The position numbers and the translations under genes are program-made. From Blastopirellula sp. J2-11 (GTDB lineage Bacteria > Planctomycetota > Planctomycetia > Pirellulales > Pirellulaceae): a DNA stretch of 64,000 nt. The notes beneath the pieces are model-generated. The model saw nothing but the letters and a program-made list of their open reading frames with translations, was not told the DNA's origin and did not search any database. Positions 37,151 through 46,089 of the stretch are shown here, one piece after another. Numbering within the stretch: the stretch's first letter is position 1; the number at the start of each line of letters is the position of its first letter. The DNA lies in assembly GCF_024584705.1 (NCBI RefSeq), contig NZ_CP097384.1:5084001-5148000 (forward strand). The letters run 5' to 3'.

Positions 37151-38047
37151 ATGATCGCACTCCATCACAACCGATCTCGAACCGGTTTCACCTTGGTTGA
37201 GTTGCTGGTAGTCATTGCGATTATCGGCGTCTTGATTGCATTGTTGCTTCCCGCCGTACAACAAGCGCGAGAAGCGGCGCGGCGCATGAGCTGCTCCAAT
37301 AATCTGAAGCAGATCGGCCTGGCGATGCACAATCACCACGACACTTTCGGACATCTGCCGAATGGCCGCGTCGACCTTCGTCAAACTTGGCTGGTCGATA
37401 TCTTGCCGTTTGCGGAGCAGCAAGTTTTGTTCGATAAGTGGGACCTGACGAAACAGTACTATGATTCCGCGAATCAACTGGCTCGCGAAACCCCCTTTTC
37501 CGCCTACTTCTGCCCTTCGCGCCGTTCTCCCGAAGAATTGAGCGACGGCGACGTGCGTGACAACTCATCGCCCCAAGTCATTGTCAATGGTGCGCTGGCG
37601 GACTACGCCGCGAATGCTGGAACCACCGGCTCGGACTACTGGACCTCAAGTTCATTCGACGGCGTGTTTTATCGCCTGCAAGGAGACCCGTCGAGTTCCG
37701 GCAGTCAAGAAGGTCTCGCATTCCGCGACATCACCGATGGCCTCAGCAACACGATCTTGGTCGGCGAGAAGCATGTTCACATCGATCACTTCGGAGAAAA
37801 GGGATACGGTGACAGCGGCGCCTATGACGGCGACCACGGCAGTTCCGTTCGCAAGGCCGGCTCAGGGTATTCGCTATCTCGTACGATTCGCGAAACCAGC
37901 GGCGGCCTGTTTGGCAGTTACCATCCTGGAATTTGCCAATTTGTTTTTGGCGACGGCAGCGTGCGTAACGTCAACGTCACCATTAACACGACCACGCTTG
38001 GCAACATGGCCGCGCGTAATGATGGCAAGGTCATCACATTCGATTAA
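37151..38047 (+). CDS. DUF1559 pilin-like protein (copy 3)
   Basis: 298 residues with leader [12 protein letters not shown], the same helix and [17 protein letters not shown], and H-X9-DG ([12 protein letters not shown]). Relative to copy 2 it has a longer mid-region (around [20 protein letters not shown]). It is followed by a strong bidirectional terminator. The three tandem genes look like local duplication. Confidence 0.9.
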   Translation: MIALHHNRSRTGFTLVELLVVIAIIGVLIALLLPAVQQAREAARRMSCSNNLKQIGLAMHNHHDTFGHLPNGRVDLRQTWLVDILPFAEQQVLFDKWDLTKQYYDSANQLARETPFSAYFCPSRRSPEELSDGDVRDNSSPQVIVNGALADYAANAGTTGSDYWTSSSFDGVFYRLQGDPSSSGSQEGLAFRDITDGLSNTILVGEKHVHIDHFGEKGYGDSGAYDGDHGSSVRKAGSGYSLSRTIRETSGGLFGSYHPGICQFVFGDGSVRNVNVTINTTTLGNMAARNDGKVITFD

Positions 38048-38077
38048 TCGCCCCACGGCAACACCCCATCTGTCGTC

Positions 38078-38114
38078 AAAAAGCTCTGCGATCTCCGGTT
38101 CGCAGAGCTTTTTT
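38078..38114. terminator. Bidirectional Rho-independent terminator
   Basis: AAAAAGCTCTGCGA (38078-38091) pairs perfectly with TCGCAGAGCTTTTT (38100-38113), with an eight-base loop. T-runs occur on both strands. It serves DUF1559 copy 3 on plus and the NUDIX gene on minus. Confidence 0.88.
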
Positions 38115-38130
38115 GTGCGCGGACCAGCGG

Positions 38131-38631
38131 TTAGGATCCGCGGCCAAAACGCTCGTAGTACAACAAGCCTGCGATGGTCTTGCCGTCCTTGATGCGGCCA
38201 TCGCCGATCATCGCGATCGCTTCGGAAATCGGTACGACCAGGTTTTCGATCTCTTCCCCTGCTTCACGCGCGGGAGTTCCCTCCTTGAGTCCGCTGGCGA
38301 CATAGACAAACATCCGCTCATCCATGATCCCCGGCGATGGATAGAACTGGACCAGCAGTTCGACCGATTCGGCCGAATAGCCGGTCTCTTCGGTCAATTC
38401 GCGGGCAGCGGTCACCTCAGGAGGCTCCTGCGGTTCAAGCGTACCGGCCGGAAGTTCGATCAGCGTTTCTTCGACCGAAACCCGATAGTTGCGAATCAAA
38501 CAAATCTGATCGACGCCAACAATCGGCACTATCACCGCGGCGCCGGGATGACGAACGATATCGCGCTGTCGCCCATCATGCACGACCCGATCCACCGCGA
38601 AACGAACTCCCTCATAGCGACGATCGACCAT
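38131..38631 (-). CDS. NUDIX hydrolase (ADP-ribose pyrophosphatase type)
   Basis: 166 residues from ATG 38631, which has AAAGGGAA upstream. The NUDIX box is complete: G-x5-E-x7-REL-x-EE-x-GY in GTLEPQEPPEVTAARELTEE followed by TGY. Context LIELPAGT before it and a C-terminal GEEIENLVVPI fit the ADP-ribose/ADP-sugar branch. It would remove toxic or signalling nucleoside diphosphate derivatives. Single gene with its own terminator. Confidence 0.88.
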   Translation of the reverse strand: MVDRRYEGVRFAVDRVVHDGRQRDIVRHPGAAVIVPIVGVDQICLIRNYRVSVEETLIELPAGTLEPQEPPEVTAARELTEETGYSAESVELLVQFYPSPGIMDERMFVYVASGLKEGTPAREAGEEIENLVVPISEAIAMIGDGRIKDGKTIAGLLYYERFGRGS

Positions 38632-38728
38632 CCGTTTCCCTTTATTAAAAACTGCTGGACCTGCGAATGACGGCCGGTACATTGACAAAAGGATCAAAGA
38701 GTTTTCGCACAACAACGGGAGCATACCA

Positions 38729-39172
38729 ATGTCATCCACCACCGTTAACCAGGGAGCGATGGTCGTTTCGTGTCTGCGATATCGCAACGCAGCAGCGGCT
38801 ATCGATTGGCTCTGCGACGTGCTTGGTTTTGAACGACACGCGGTTTATCCCGGCGAAGGAGAAAGGATCGCCCATGCTCAACTCACATTTCCCGGGGGTG
38901 GAATGATCATGCTGGGATCTGTCGAAAATCAATCCGAGTGGGGCAAGTTGGTGAAACAGCCCGACGAAATCAACGGCTGCGAAACGCAGAGCGTCTACTT
39001 GATCACGCCCGACGCTGACGTGATTTACGCCAAAGCAAAAGCGGCCGGCGCCGAAATCGTGATTGATATCCGAGACGAAGATTACGGCGGTCGCGGTTTC
39101 ACTTGCCGTGACCCGGAACATCGTATCTGGACGATCGGCACTTACAATCCTTGGCAACCTCCCAAGTCCTAG
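38729..39172 (+). CDS. VOC-superfamily (glyoxalase/bleomycin-resistance-like) protein
   Basis: 147 residues with the betaalphabetabetabeta pattern of a single VOC domain doubled: CLRYRNAAAAIDWLCDVLGF near the start, then a second module with SVYLITPDADVIYAKAKAAG and DEDYGGRGFTCRDPEH. That GGRGFxxxDPEGN-like tail is typical of PhnB/YCII-type VOC proteins. No substrate can be named. GGGAG precedes the ATG. It converges with the EF-hand gene. Confidence 0.8.
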   Translation: MSSTTVNQGAMVVSCLRYRNAAAAIDWLCDVLGFERHAVYPGEGERIAHAQLTFPGGGMIMLGSVENQSEWGKLVKQPDEINGCETQSVYLITPDADVIYAKAKAAGAEIVIDIRDEDYGGRGFTCRDPEHRIWTIGTYNPWQPPKS

Positions 39173-39187
39173 CATCGCCGCAGGGTC

Positions 39188-39219
39188 AAAAAAAAGGGAC
39201 GAGCGTTTCGGCTCGTCCC
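39188..39219. terminator. Terminator between VOC and EF-hand genes
   Basis: GGGACGAGC (39196-39204) and GCTCGTCCC (39211-39219) form a nine-pair stem. On minus it is followed by eight T residues (39195-39188), the typical shape for the EF-hand gene's terminator. Confidence 0.85.
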
Positions 39220-39238
39220 CTTCTGACATGATTCTGAA

Positions 39239-39964
39239 CTAGCGACCGCCGCCGCCCTGGCCTCCTTGACCGCCGCGTTGACCTCCTTGACCACGAGGTC
39301 CGCCTTGACCGCCTTCCTGACCGCGTGGACCACGTTCGCCACGCGGCGGGCCCCCTTGTTGACCATCTTGGCTTTGTCCGCCGCGCTGACCTCCAGGACC
39401 GCCCTGCATCATTTGGGCGCATTGCTCTTTTTGTTCCTCAGTCAAGATGTTCGCCAATTCGGCGTTCACCTTCTGTTGCAGCGCCGCCATTTGGGCTTGC
39501 TGCTGCGGAGTCAGCTTCAACATCTGCTGCAGGAAGCCAGGCATCACTTCGCCGATGCGCGGAGGTCCCATCATGCCGCCTGGCCCCATTCCGGGACCAC
39601 CAGGTCCCATGCCGGGGGCACCTTGCTGGCCGCGCGTGTTGTTCGTCTGGCTGGCGAAATGGGCTTTCAGTTCATCGGAAGTCACTACGTCGTCTTTGTT
39701 GGCGTCCGCCGCCGTAAACAAACGCAGTAAGCGACGATCGTTCACTTCGTCCTTGGCAAGCTGACCATCTTGATTGGCGTCCAGCTTCATCAGTCGGGCC
39801 AACATCTCGTCGGGACCGCCGCCCCCCCGCTGTTGATTGCCGCCGCGTTGACCTCCAGGTCCACCGGGTCCGCCCGGACCACCGGGGCCTTGCGCCCAAA
39901 GCGAGGTCGTCGCCAATCCCAGTGACACAGTCAGCGCTAGCGACGCTACGTTTTGCCATCTCAT
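39239..39964 (-). CDS. Exported EF-hand protein with Gly/Gln-rich low-complexity tail
   Basis: 241 residues. A signal peptide (about 1-24, ending SLWAQ) is followed by Gly/Pro-rich repeats (GPGGPGGPGG), two EF-hand loops (DANQDGQLAKDE and DANKDDVVTSDE), a Met/Gly-Pro stretch, a helix (TPQQQAQMAALQQKVNAELA) and a long GGQ/RGG-rich tail. The protein probably binds Ca2+ outside the cytoplasm; such proteins are common in planctomycetes. AGGAG precedes the ATG. Confidence 0.8.
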   Translation of the reverse strand: MRWQNVASLALTVSLGLATTSLWAQGPGGPGGPGGPGGQRGGNQQRGGGGPDEMLARLMKLDANQDGQLAKDEVNDRRLLRLFTAADANKDDVVTSDELKAHFASQTNNTRGQQGAPGMGPGGPGMGPGGMMGPPRIGEVMPGFLQQMLKLTPQQQAQMAALQQKVNAELANILTEEQKEQCAQMMQGGPGGQRGGQSQDGQQGGPPRGERGPRGQEGGQGGPRGQGGQRGGQGGQGGGGR

Positions 39965-39996
39965 GTTCCAAACTCCTGAAGAAAAGAAAGATCGCG

Positions 39997-40704
39997 TTAG
40001 CGCGAGCCGCGGCGATTTGAGGGGAAATCTCGATCATCCGGAGTACGCCCGATGACGAAATCAAAAGTAGCCGCCAGTTCGCCGATTTTTGATTCGGGGA
40101 GCGGCGTAAATTCGGTCGTCACCAATTCGCGATCGATCAGATCACCAGCACTATGGTAGACGCCATCGCGAGCATTTCCTGCCGCTCCGGCCACAAAGAT
40201 CTGAGTCGTCAGCACTTCACGCCCCCCCACTTTCACCTTTGCGTGAATGTGCCCGGCAGGACGCCCTGGATAGGGGACCGGCTTGATTGTGCGAAAGCGA
40301 TATTCACCGGTCGAAGCGGTTTCAAATCGGCCGAAGCCCTGAAAGTGCTTGTCTTGTTGGCTCTGCTTGCGACCACTATCGGCGGTATGTAAATAGACGG
40401 CGTTTGCATCGCACTGCCAGATCTCGACGGTTGCATTGCGAATTGGTTCTCCGCTGCTCGACAACACGCGCCCGGTCAAATGCGTGATCTCGCCTACCGC
40501 CGGCGTAAGACTGTCTTTGATCAAAATCAGGTCGTTATCTTGGTCAAGCGGCATCTTATCGGGATAGAACGGCCCTTCAGTCAACGAGGGAGAAGGCATC
40601 AGATATTCGGCGAACAACCCGCGGGTCGAAAAACAAGCGATGCCGAATGCGCCCGCCATCCAGCGGCGGCGAGAAAATGAAGTCGAATGATTCATTACAG
40701 TCAT
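39997..40704 (-). CDS. Exported intradiol ring-cleavage dioxygenase-family protein
   Basis: About 235 residues. The N-terminal SRRRWMAGAFGIACF resembles a Tat signal. The body is the intradiol dioxygenase fold: TEGPFYPD, LTGRVLSSSGEPI, VEIWQCDANAVYLH and the Fe(III)-ligand region VPYPGRPAGHIHAKV, with the Tyr and two His visible. Family members split catechol-type rings; exported planctomycete forms are of unknown substrate. Two nearby Met codons (40704, 40695) follow AAGGA, so the exact start is uncertain. Confidence 0.8.
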   Translation of the reverse strand: MTVMNHSTSFSRRRWMAGAFGIACFSTRGLFAEYLMPSPSLTEGPFYPDKMPLDQDNDLILIKDSLTPAVGEITHLTGRVLSSSGEPIRNATVEIWQCDANAVYLHTADSGRKQSQQDKHFQGFGRFETASTGEYRFRTIKPVPYPGRPAGHIHAKVKVGGREVLTTQIFVAGAAGNARDGVYHSAGDLIDRELVTTEFTPLPESKIGELAATFDFVIGRTPDDRDFPSNRRGSR

Positions 40705-40831
40705 AATTCCTTGGAACAAAGCGATGCGGATCGGGCGTTCGGCGTCGCCCGGCGACATCTGATACAACCGATTAAACAGTAGAATGTTTCGCCGGTGGTG
40801 GAAAATGTCGATAATCTCGACAAAATGCGAA

Positions 40832-41965
40832 TTATTTGAAATCCTCTCGGTCCAATAGACCATCCTGATTGCGGTCCAAAACCGGAAACAGGCGGGGAGG
40901 TCCGTCGAACTCCTCTTTAGTCACCTGGCCATCTTTATTGCGATCGGCGCGAGCCATCACTTGCTCGTAAGTGAGCCGACGTTCACGCCCCATCGGCGAG
41001 CTTCGCGACGAACGCGACTCGCTTGCTTTGCTGTGGGACATAACGGCCTCGTGCTTCACCGCCTGGTCGCTCTTCAGCGTACGGTCAAAAAACTGATTGA
41101 CCATATCCGATACTTCGGCGCCGCCAAATCCTTTTCCATGTCCGCCTCCTTCGATGGTATGGAAATGAACCGGCAGCTCCGCTTTCTTCAGCGCCTCAAA
41201 GAGCAACTCACTCTGATAGTGGGCGACAGTCGGATCGGCGTCTCCGTGCACGATCAAAAATGGGGGAGTCATTTCGCTGATGTACTCGATGGGGTTCGCC
41301 TTCGCCGCTTTCGCTTTGTTTTCGAGAATCGGTCCGCCAATCAACTTCGACTCAGGCGAGTTCGGATCGAGATGCTTCAAACGCGCTCCAGGAATCGCGT
41401 TCACGTCCATCTGCAGCAGGTCGGTCGGGCCATAGTAGTCGCAAACGGCCTGGACTCGGCTCGAAACGTCGAGATGCTCTCCCTTATTAAACTCCCCGCT
41501 ATCACTGGTCGTCCCCAACAAAGACACCAGATGCCCACCGGCTGAACTTCCCCAAACGCCAAACTGATCGGGGTTGATGCCGTACTTACCAGCGTTGGCT
41601 CGTAACCAGCGAACGGCCGCTTTGCAGTCTTCGATCTGAGCCGGAAAAATCGCTTCGCCGCTCAGACGATATTCGACGCTCGCGACGGCATAGCCATCGG
41701 ATACCAGCCACCGCGCAGGACAACCATTTTTGCTTCCCCCCATCCACCCACCGCCGTGAACCCAGATGACCAACGGCAACGGCTCCTGCGCTTCCTTGGG
41801 CAAATAGAGATCGAGCTTCAGTTCGCGATCCCCGATCTTGGCGTAGGTCAAATCCTTTTGCATGCTGACTCCTGAAGGAAGCTGCCGGGGCGACTGTCCG
41901 AGCGCCGCTGTTGATACGATTGTCGCCAAAATCAGCGATGCTGCGCTCATCACGTTGGTCAGCAT
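40832..41965 (-). CDS. Exported alpha/beta-hydrolase esterase with C-terminal EF-hand pair
   Basis: 377 residues: signal peptide (about 1-23), alpha/beta-hydrolase domain (about 40-300), a Ser/Arg-rich linker and two EF-hand loops (DRNKDGQVTKEE, DRNQDGLLDRED). Catalytic features: oxyanion motif HGGGW, nucleophile in GSSAGG, acid in HGDADP and His in GGGHG, typical of BD-FAE-like carbohydrate esterases. The fusion to EF-hands is a lineage habit of planctomycetes. Its start has GGGGAGG upstream and lies divergent from the DUF2239 gene. Confidence 0.88.
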   Translation of the reverse strand: MLTNVMSAASLILATIVSTAALGQSPRQLPSGVSMQKDLTYAKIGDRELKLDLYLPKEAQEPLPLVIWVHGGGWMGGSKNGCPARWLVSDGYAVASVEYRLSGEAIFPAQIEDCKAAVRWLRANAGKYGINPDQFGVWGSSAGGHLVSLLGTTSDSGEFNKGEHLDVSSRVQAVCDYYGPTDLLQMDVNAIPGARLKHLDPNSPESKLIGGPILENKAKAAKANPIEYISEMTPPFLIVHGDADPTVAHYQSELLFEALKKAELPVHFHTIEGGGHGKGFGGAEVSDMVNQFFDRTLKSDQAVKHEAVMSHSKASESRSSRSSPMGRERRLTYEQVMARADRNKDGQVTKEEFDGPPRLFPVLDRNQDGLLDREDFK

Positions 41966-42123
41966 GGTAAATACCTCCCCAGATTTGTTATGAAACCGGT
42001 TTTACCGTTATCTACCGAACGCGTGGGAGATGGAGAAGTTTCGCGACTTGCTGCAAGTACTGGAATATAACGGTTGCAAATTGCCTCTCGATTTCCCTCA
42101 TTTTCTCCCGTCCCGCTTGCCGA

Positions 42124-42147
42124 TTATTTTTACCCGGGTAAAAATAA
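42124..42147. promoter_or_regulatory. 24-bp perfect palindrome in a divergent intergenic region
   Basis: TTATTTTTACCC is followed directly by its exact complement in reverse. It lies 30 bp upstream of the DUF2239 start and 158 bp from the divergent esterase start. An uninterrupted 24-bp palindrome in a promoter region is the form of an operator for a dimeric repressor. The regulator is unknown. Confidence 0.6.
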
Positions 42148-42177
42148 AGCATCAAAAAAATGGCACAGGAGAGAAAC

Positions 42178-42819
42178 ATGCAAGCGACGGCAAGAACTGC
42201 GTGCACCGCATTTGAGGGCTTCCGGCTGATCGGTTCGGGTGAGTTGGCCGCCATCTCACCGGCGATCTATCGGGCGCTTCAAAAGGCGGATCATGCGCCG
42301 ATTCAGATTTTCGACGACGCATCGGCGCATCAGGTGGAAGTTGACTTTCGGGGAGACCTGGCCGACGTGTTGGATCGACTGGAAACGGCGGCTCAATGGG
42401 CGATCGAAGATGCGCCGCCTGCGCCCACCAACGAGAATGCGTCCGTTTCGCCGCCGCGCGGTCGTGGTCGCCCCAAGCTGGGAGTGGTCGCTCGCGAAGT
42501 GACGCTGTTGCCGCGACATTGGGACTGGCTCGATACCCAACCCGGCGGCGCGTCAGCATCTTTGCGTCGGCTGGTCGAAGAAGCGAAGCGGATCAGCGGC
42601 CCCGCCGATCGAATTCGCCGCTCCCAAGAGGTCGCCTATCGCTTTATGTCGATGATGGCTGGCGATATGGAGGGATTTGAAGAAGCGTCGCGTGCGTTAT
42701 TCGCGGCGGAAGAAACGCGATTTGACGAGATGTCAGCGGCTTGGCCGGCGGATGTTCGCAACTACGCCAAACGCCTGGCCGAAGCGGCGTTTGGCTCGGA
42801 TCTTGCGCCCAACACTTAG
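42178..42819 (+). CDS. DUF2239 family protein
   Basis: 213 residues from ATG 42178, chosen because AGGAGA lies four to ten bases upstream; an earlier ATG at 42160 has no site. The central GRGRPKLGVVAREVTLLPRH and the following WDWLDTQPGGASASLRRLV are the hallmark of DUF2239, as are RFMSMMAGDMEGFEEASRAL and WPADVRNYAKRLA. Cytosolic. No function is known to me. The preceding palindrome suggests tight control. Confidence 0.85.
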   Translation: MQATARTACTAFEGFRLIGSGELAAISPAIYRALQKADHAPIQIFDDASAHQVEVDFRGDLADVLDRLETAAQWAIEDAPPAPTNENASVSPPRGRGRPKLGVVAREVTLLPRHWDWLDTQPGGASASLRRLVEEAKRISGPADRIRRSQEVAYRFMSMMAGDMEGFEEASRALFAAEETRFDEMSAAWPADVRNYAKRLAEAAFGSDLAPNT

Positions 42820-42866
42820 CGGATCGTGCATGTCCGTCCCTAGTCAGACAATCTCAAGAAATAAAA

Positions 42867-42900
42867 AAAGCCGAAGACAAGTCACCCAGTCTTCGGCTTT
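42867..42900. terminator. Bidirectional terminator between DUF2239 and DEAD-box genes
   Basis: AAAGCCGAAGAC (42867-42878) pairs perfectly with GTCTTCGGCTTT (42889-42900), with a ten-base loop. On minus a seven-T run follows (42869-42863). Confidence 0.88.
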
Positions 42901-42916
42901 CGTTTACAAATTGCGA

Positions 42917-44281
42917 TTACTCGGGGCGCTTCGACTTGGCGCCGAACGGGCGCTTGCCGCCGGTCCGTTTGGCTCCGCCGCTGCGACCTGCACCGTACGA
43001 TTTCGGGCGTTCGCTTGAATCGCCGCCCCCTTGCGAATATCCGCCGCTACGACCACCACCGTGGCCGCCGGGACGTCCCGACGACTTGCCGTAGCTACGA
43101 CGAGGACCGCCGCCTGAGCGCGAACCGCGCGAACGAGGTTCGACATGGAACGGGTGATCGGCGTCGACCGTAATTGTCGTGCGAATCAAACGCTCAATCG
43201 CACGCAACGTGCCATGCTCGCTGAAATCGCAGAACGAGAGAGCGATCCCTTCTTTGCCAGCGCGCCCGGTACGACCAATGCGATGGACGTAGCTTTCTGG
43301 ATCGATCGGCAAATCGAAGTTGACGACATGCGTCACGCCATCGACATCGATACCGCGAGCGGCGACATCGGTAGCGACCAACACTTGCAAGCGACCGCTA
43401 CGAAAGCTTTCCAAGGCGCGATTGCGTTTGTTCTGCGTCTTGTTGCCATGAATCGCATCGGTGCGAATCCCCGATGCGTTCAGTTCTTTGGCCAAACGAT
43501 CGGCGCCATGTTTGGTCTTCGTGAAGACGAGCGTGCGACCAACTCCGTCGGCCTGCAGCGAGTGTTCGAGCAACGCTCGCTTGTCCCCTTGGTTGACATA
43601 CAGCAGGCGCTGTTCGACCCGTTCGGCCGTGGTCGATTCGGGCGCGACTTCGATCCGCACCGGGTTGTTCAGCAAACCGGAAGCCAACTGCGCCACCTTC
43701 GGCGGCATCGTCGCCGTGAAGAAAATAGTTTGACGCTGCTTCGGCAACTTCGAGACGATCGTCTTGAGCGCCGGCATGAAGCCCATATCGAGCATGCGGT
43801 CCGCCTCATCCAGGACAAACGTTTTCGCTTGGCTTAGATCGACATAGCCCTGATCCATCAGGTCGAGCAAACGACCCGGCGTTGCAATCGCGACATGTAC
43901 GCCGCGTTTCAAAGCACGAACCTGCGGATTTTGGCCAACGCCGCCAAAGATGGTGGTCAAGCGAAACTTGACGTTTCGACCGTAGACGTTGAAGCTTTGG
44001 GCGATTTGAGTCGCCAACTCGCGGGTCGGCGACAAAACCAACACCTGCGGAGCACACGAATCGGCGCGAGTGCGGCCTAAATCCAATTGATTCAAAATCG
44101 GCAATGCGAACGCGGCGGTTTTGCCGGTTCCGGTCTGGGCGCAACCGATCAAGTCGCTCCCTTCCAGCAAATGCGGAATCGCTTGGCCTTGAATCGGGGT
44201 CGGCGTGTGATAATTCTCGGTGGCCAAGGCTTCTTGGATCGCTTCGCTAAGCTGCAATTCGCGGAAACTAGTGATACTCAA
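42917..44281 (-). CDS. DEAD-box RNA helicase (RhlE-like)
   Basis: 454 residues from TTG 44281 (reading SITSFRELQLSEAIQEAL), with TAGGA upstream; upstream ATGs would add an unconserved segment. The helicase motifs are complete: TPIQ, AQTGTGKT, PTRELATQ, TPGR, DEAD, TAT, ATDVAARGID and HRIGRTGRA. A C-terminal tail (about 375-454) is rich in Arg-Gly-Gly repeats, as in cold-shock or ribosome-assembly helicases. A palindrome lies 47 bp upstream, and the preceding 840 bp contain no gene. The terminator is shared with DUF2239. Confidence 0.93.
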   Translation of the reverse strand: MSITSFRELQLSEAIQEALATENYHTPTPIQGQAIPHLLEGSDLIGCAQTGTGKTAAFALPILNQLDLGRTRADSCAPQVLVLSPTRELATQIAQSFNVYGRNVKFRLTTIFGGVGQNPQVRALKRGVHVAIATPGRLLDLMDQGYVDLSQAKTFVLDEADRMLDMGFMPALKTIVSKLPKQRQTIFFTATMPPKVAQLASGLLNNPVRIEVAPESTTAERVEQRLLYVNQGDKRALLEHSLQADGVGRTLVFTKTKHGADRLAKELNASGIRTDAIHGNKTQNKRNRALESFRSGRLQVLVATDVAARGIDVDGVTHVVNFDLPIDPESYVHRIGRTGRAGKEGIALSFCDFSEHGTLRAIERLIRTTITVDADHPFHVEPRSRGSRSGGGPRRSYGKSSGRPGGHGGGRSGGYSQGGGDSSERPKSYGAGRSGGAKRTGGKRPFGAKSKRPE

Positions 44282-45123
44282 ATCATTCCTAACGTAGTTA
44301 AGTGCAATGCGACCGCAACGGGCGCAGTCCTCGAGCGCTCGAGGATATAGGTGTATGCTCCGGCGGGTACTGGCGGCGTCAATGACCATACAAATTGGTG
44401 CAATGACCAATTCGCGCGACAAGACGCTCATGTCGAGAGACGCAAAGATCCGCTACCTGCAGATCGGCCGCGAGCCAGTCGCGTTCATTCGGCCTGTCAT
44501 TTCAGATTCGCAAGCAATTAGGCAAGCGGCCGAATGAAAGGAAGCGATATATGCCAGTCTGATAATCTTGAACGCCGAGCAAATCCGAGGAAGCCTGGCC
44601 AAAAGATTGAAGTAGATCAAACCAACGCCCCTGAAGACGTTGGTGCGTGCTCAACTCTTAAACCGACGAGATATCCATCTGATCGGTTCAGTGCCAAATT
44701 GTAGCTGCAAACGTGATTTTGAATAGGGGGAAAATATATTCCCTCCCACAGAATGCCGAAGTTAGGAGCGGCTGCTCGAATAATCGGCGCCCCTATTCCG
44801 AAATAAATAAAAGCTCCGACTATTGAGCCCTCGCAAGCTACGGGAGCCCGCAGCCGTTTGCCCACTATTTACGCGAAGCAATCACTCCTTTGCGCAGAAT
44901 CCAGCCGTTTTGCCTTTCCAAGTAAAAAGATTTATTTAGTGCGAAACTGGCTCGCGAAATGCATCTGTAGAGTCTTTGGCTTTGTCGCCAATTGAGCTGC
45001 TGCTCCCCTAAGCACCCCTGATAACGATCTGAACGTCTAGTTATTTCTCCTTCGTATTTTTCCTCCACATATTGTGTGGTATTTGTCCTTCGCCATCCAT
45101 GGATTCGTTTTAAGGAATAGTTG
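44282..45123. other. Long gene-free region between DEAD-box and DUF1559 (copy 4) genes
   Basis: 842 bp with no convincing gene. It has the palindrome at 44328 and a hairpin ACCAACG/CGTTGGT (44621-44627, 44638-44644). The 82-residue minus-strand frame at 44617-44865 shows no family pattern. AT content rises toward the right end. Helicase genes of this type sometimes have long leaders, but I see no diagnostic element. Confidence 0.5.
44328..44345. promoter_or_regulatory. 18-bp perfect palindrome upstream of the DEAD-box gene
   Basis: TCCTCGAGC followed directly by GCTCGAGGA, 47 bp upstream of the helicase start. It may be an operator or a zero-loop hairpin in the leader. Confidence 0.4.
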
Positions 45124-46053
45124 ATGAAAAGTTCGAAGCTGTCTCGCTTCCGCGGTTTCACCCTAGTGGAACTACTTGTCGTGATCGCAATTATTGGCGT
45201 TCTGATCGCCCTGCTGTTGCCTGCCGTCCAGCAAGCTCGCGAAGCGGCCCGCCGTATGAGTTGCATGAATAATTTGAAGCAGCTCGGCTTGGCGCTGCAC
45301 AACTATCACGACACCTTCGGCACATTGCCGTCAGGCTACATCGTTCGTACGCCCAATAGCTGCGGCGTCGCCGATCAATCGCCCGCGAACAATCGTCTGG
45401 CGCCGTGGACCGTGTTGGTTTTGCCGTTTATCGAACAAGATGCGCTGCACGATCAGTTTGATTTCAATATCGACTTCAGCGGATCGCAAAACTGCAGTGA
45501 TTTGACCTCGGGCGCCAACGCGACGCCGTCAAAAAACACACTTTCCGCCTACCAATGTCCGTCTCATCCCGGCGCCGGCTCGACCAACAAACTGCACTAC
45601 GAAGGAGTTCAGGGCGGCGGCGCCGCCTATCGCTGCGCTCGCAACAGCAGCAAGCGGCTCTTCTATGAAAACGGCGTTCTCTACGCCAACTCGAAAACCC
45701 GACTAGCCGATTTGATCGACGGAACTTCCAACGTCCTGATGCTCGGCGAAACGAACATGAACGACTGCGGCTGGGCACATAGCCACAAAGGAGATGGTTC
45801 AGCCGGGGTTCCCTACACCGTCGCGGCGGCCAAAGATCCGATCAACATCTACAACGGCTGCATGAAAGCTGACGCCGAGTGCGGCTACGATTATCAATCG
45901 AAATCATTCGGCAGCTTCCACCCCGGCGGCGCGATGTTTGTTCTCGGAGACGCTTCAGTTCATTTCCTCTCGGAGACGATGGACACCACGACGTATCAAA
46001 ACCTGGGCATTCGCAACGACGCTTTGCCGGTTGGCGGATTCTCGACCAACTAA
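45124..46053 (+). CDS. DUF1559 pilin-like protein (copy 4, diverged)
   Basis: 309 residues from ATG 45124 with AAGGA seven bases upstream. The leader [12 protein letters not shown] and helix are the same as in the tandem copies, but the body differs and is Cys-richer (SCGVADQ, QNCSDL, YQCPSHPG). The terminal motif reads HPGGAMFVLGDAS, with DA instead of the DG of H-X9-DG. It is 36 bp upstream of a lipoprotein gene that is probably co-transcribed. Confidence 0.87.
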   Translation: MKSSKLSRFRGFTLVELLVVIAIIGVLIALLLPAVQQAREAARRMSCMNNLKQLGLALHNYHDTFGTLPSGYIVRTPNSCGVADQSPANNRLAPWTVLVLPFIEQDALHDQFDFNIDFSGSQNCSDLTSGANATPSKNTLSAYQCPSHPGAGSTNKLHYEGVQGGGAAYRCARNSSKRLFYENGVLYANSKTRLADLIDGTSNVLMLGETNMNDCGWAHSHKGDGSAGVPYTVAAAKDPINIYNGCMKADAECGYDYQSKSFGSFHPGGAMFVLGDASVHFLSETMDTTTYQNLGIRNDALPVGGFSTN

Positions 46054-46089
46054 TCCCGAGCGATAGGCCACCAAACTGGAGGAGTCGAT

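Noticed and set aside
44617-44865. 82-residue minus-strand frame in the long spacer
   Set aside because: No family pattern, no ribosome-binding site and no neighbour support.
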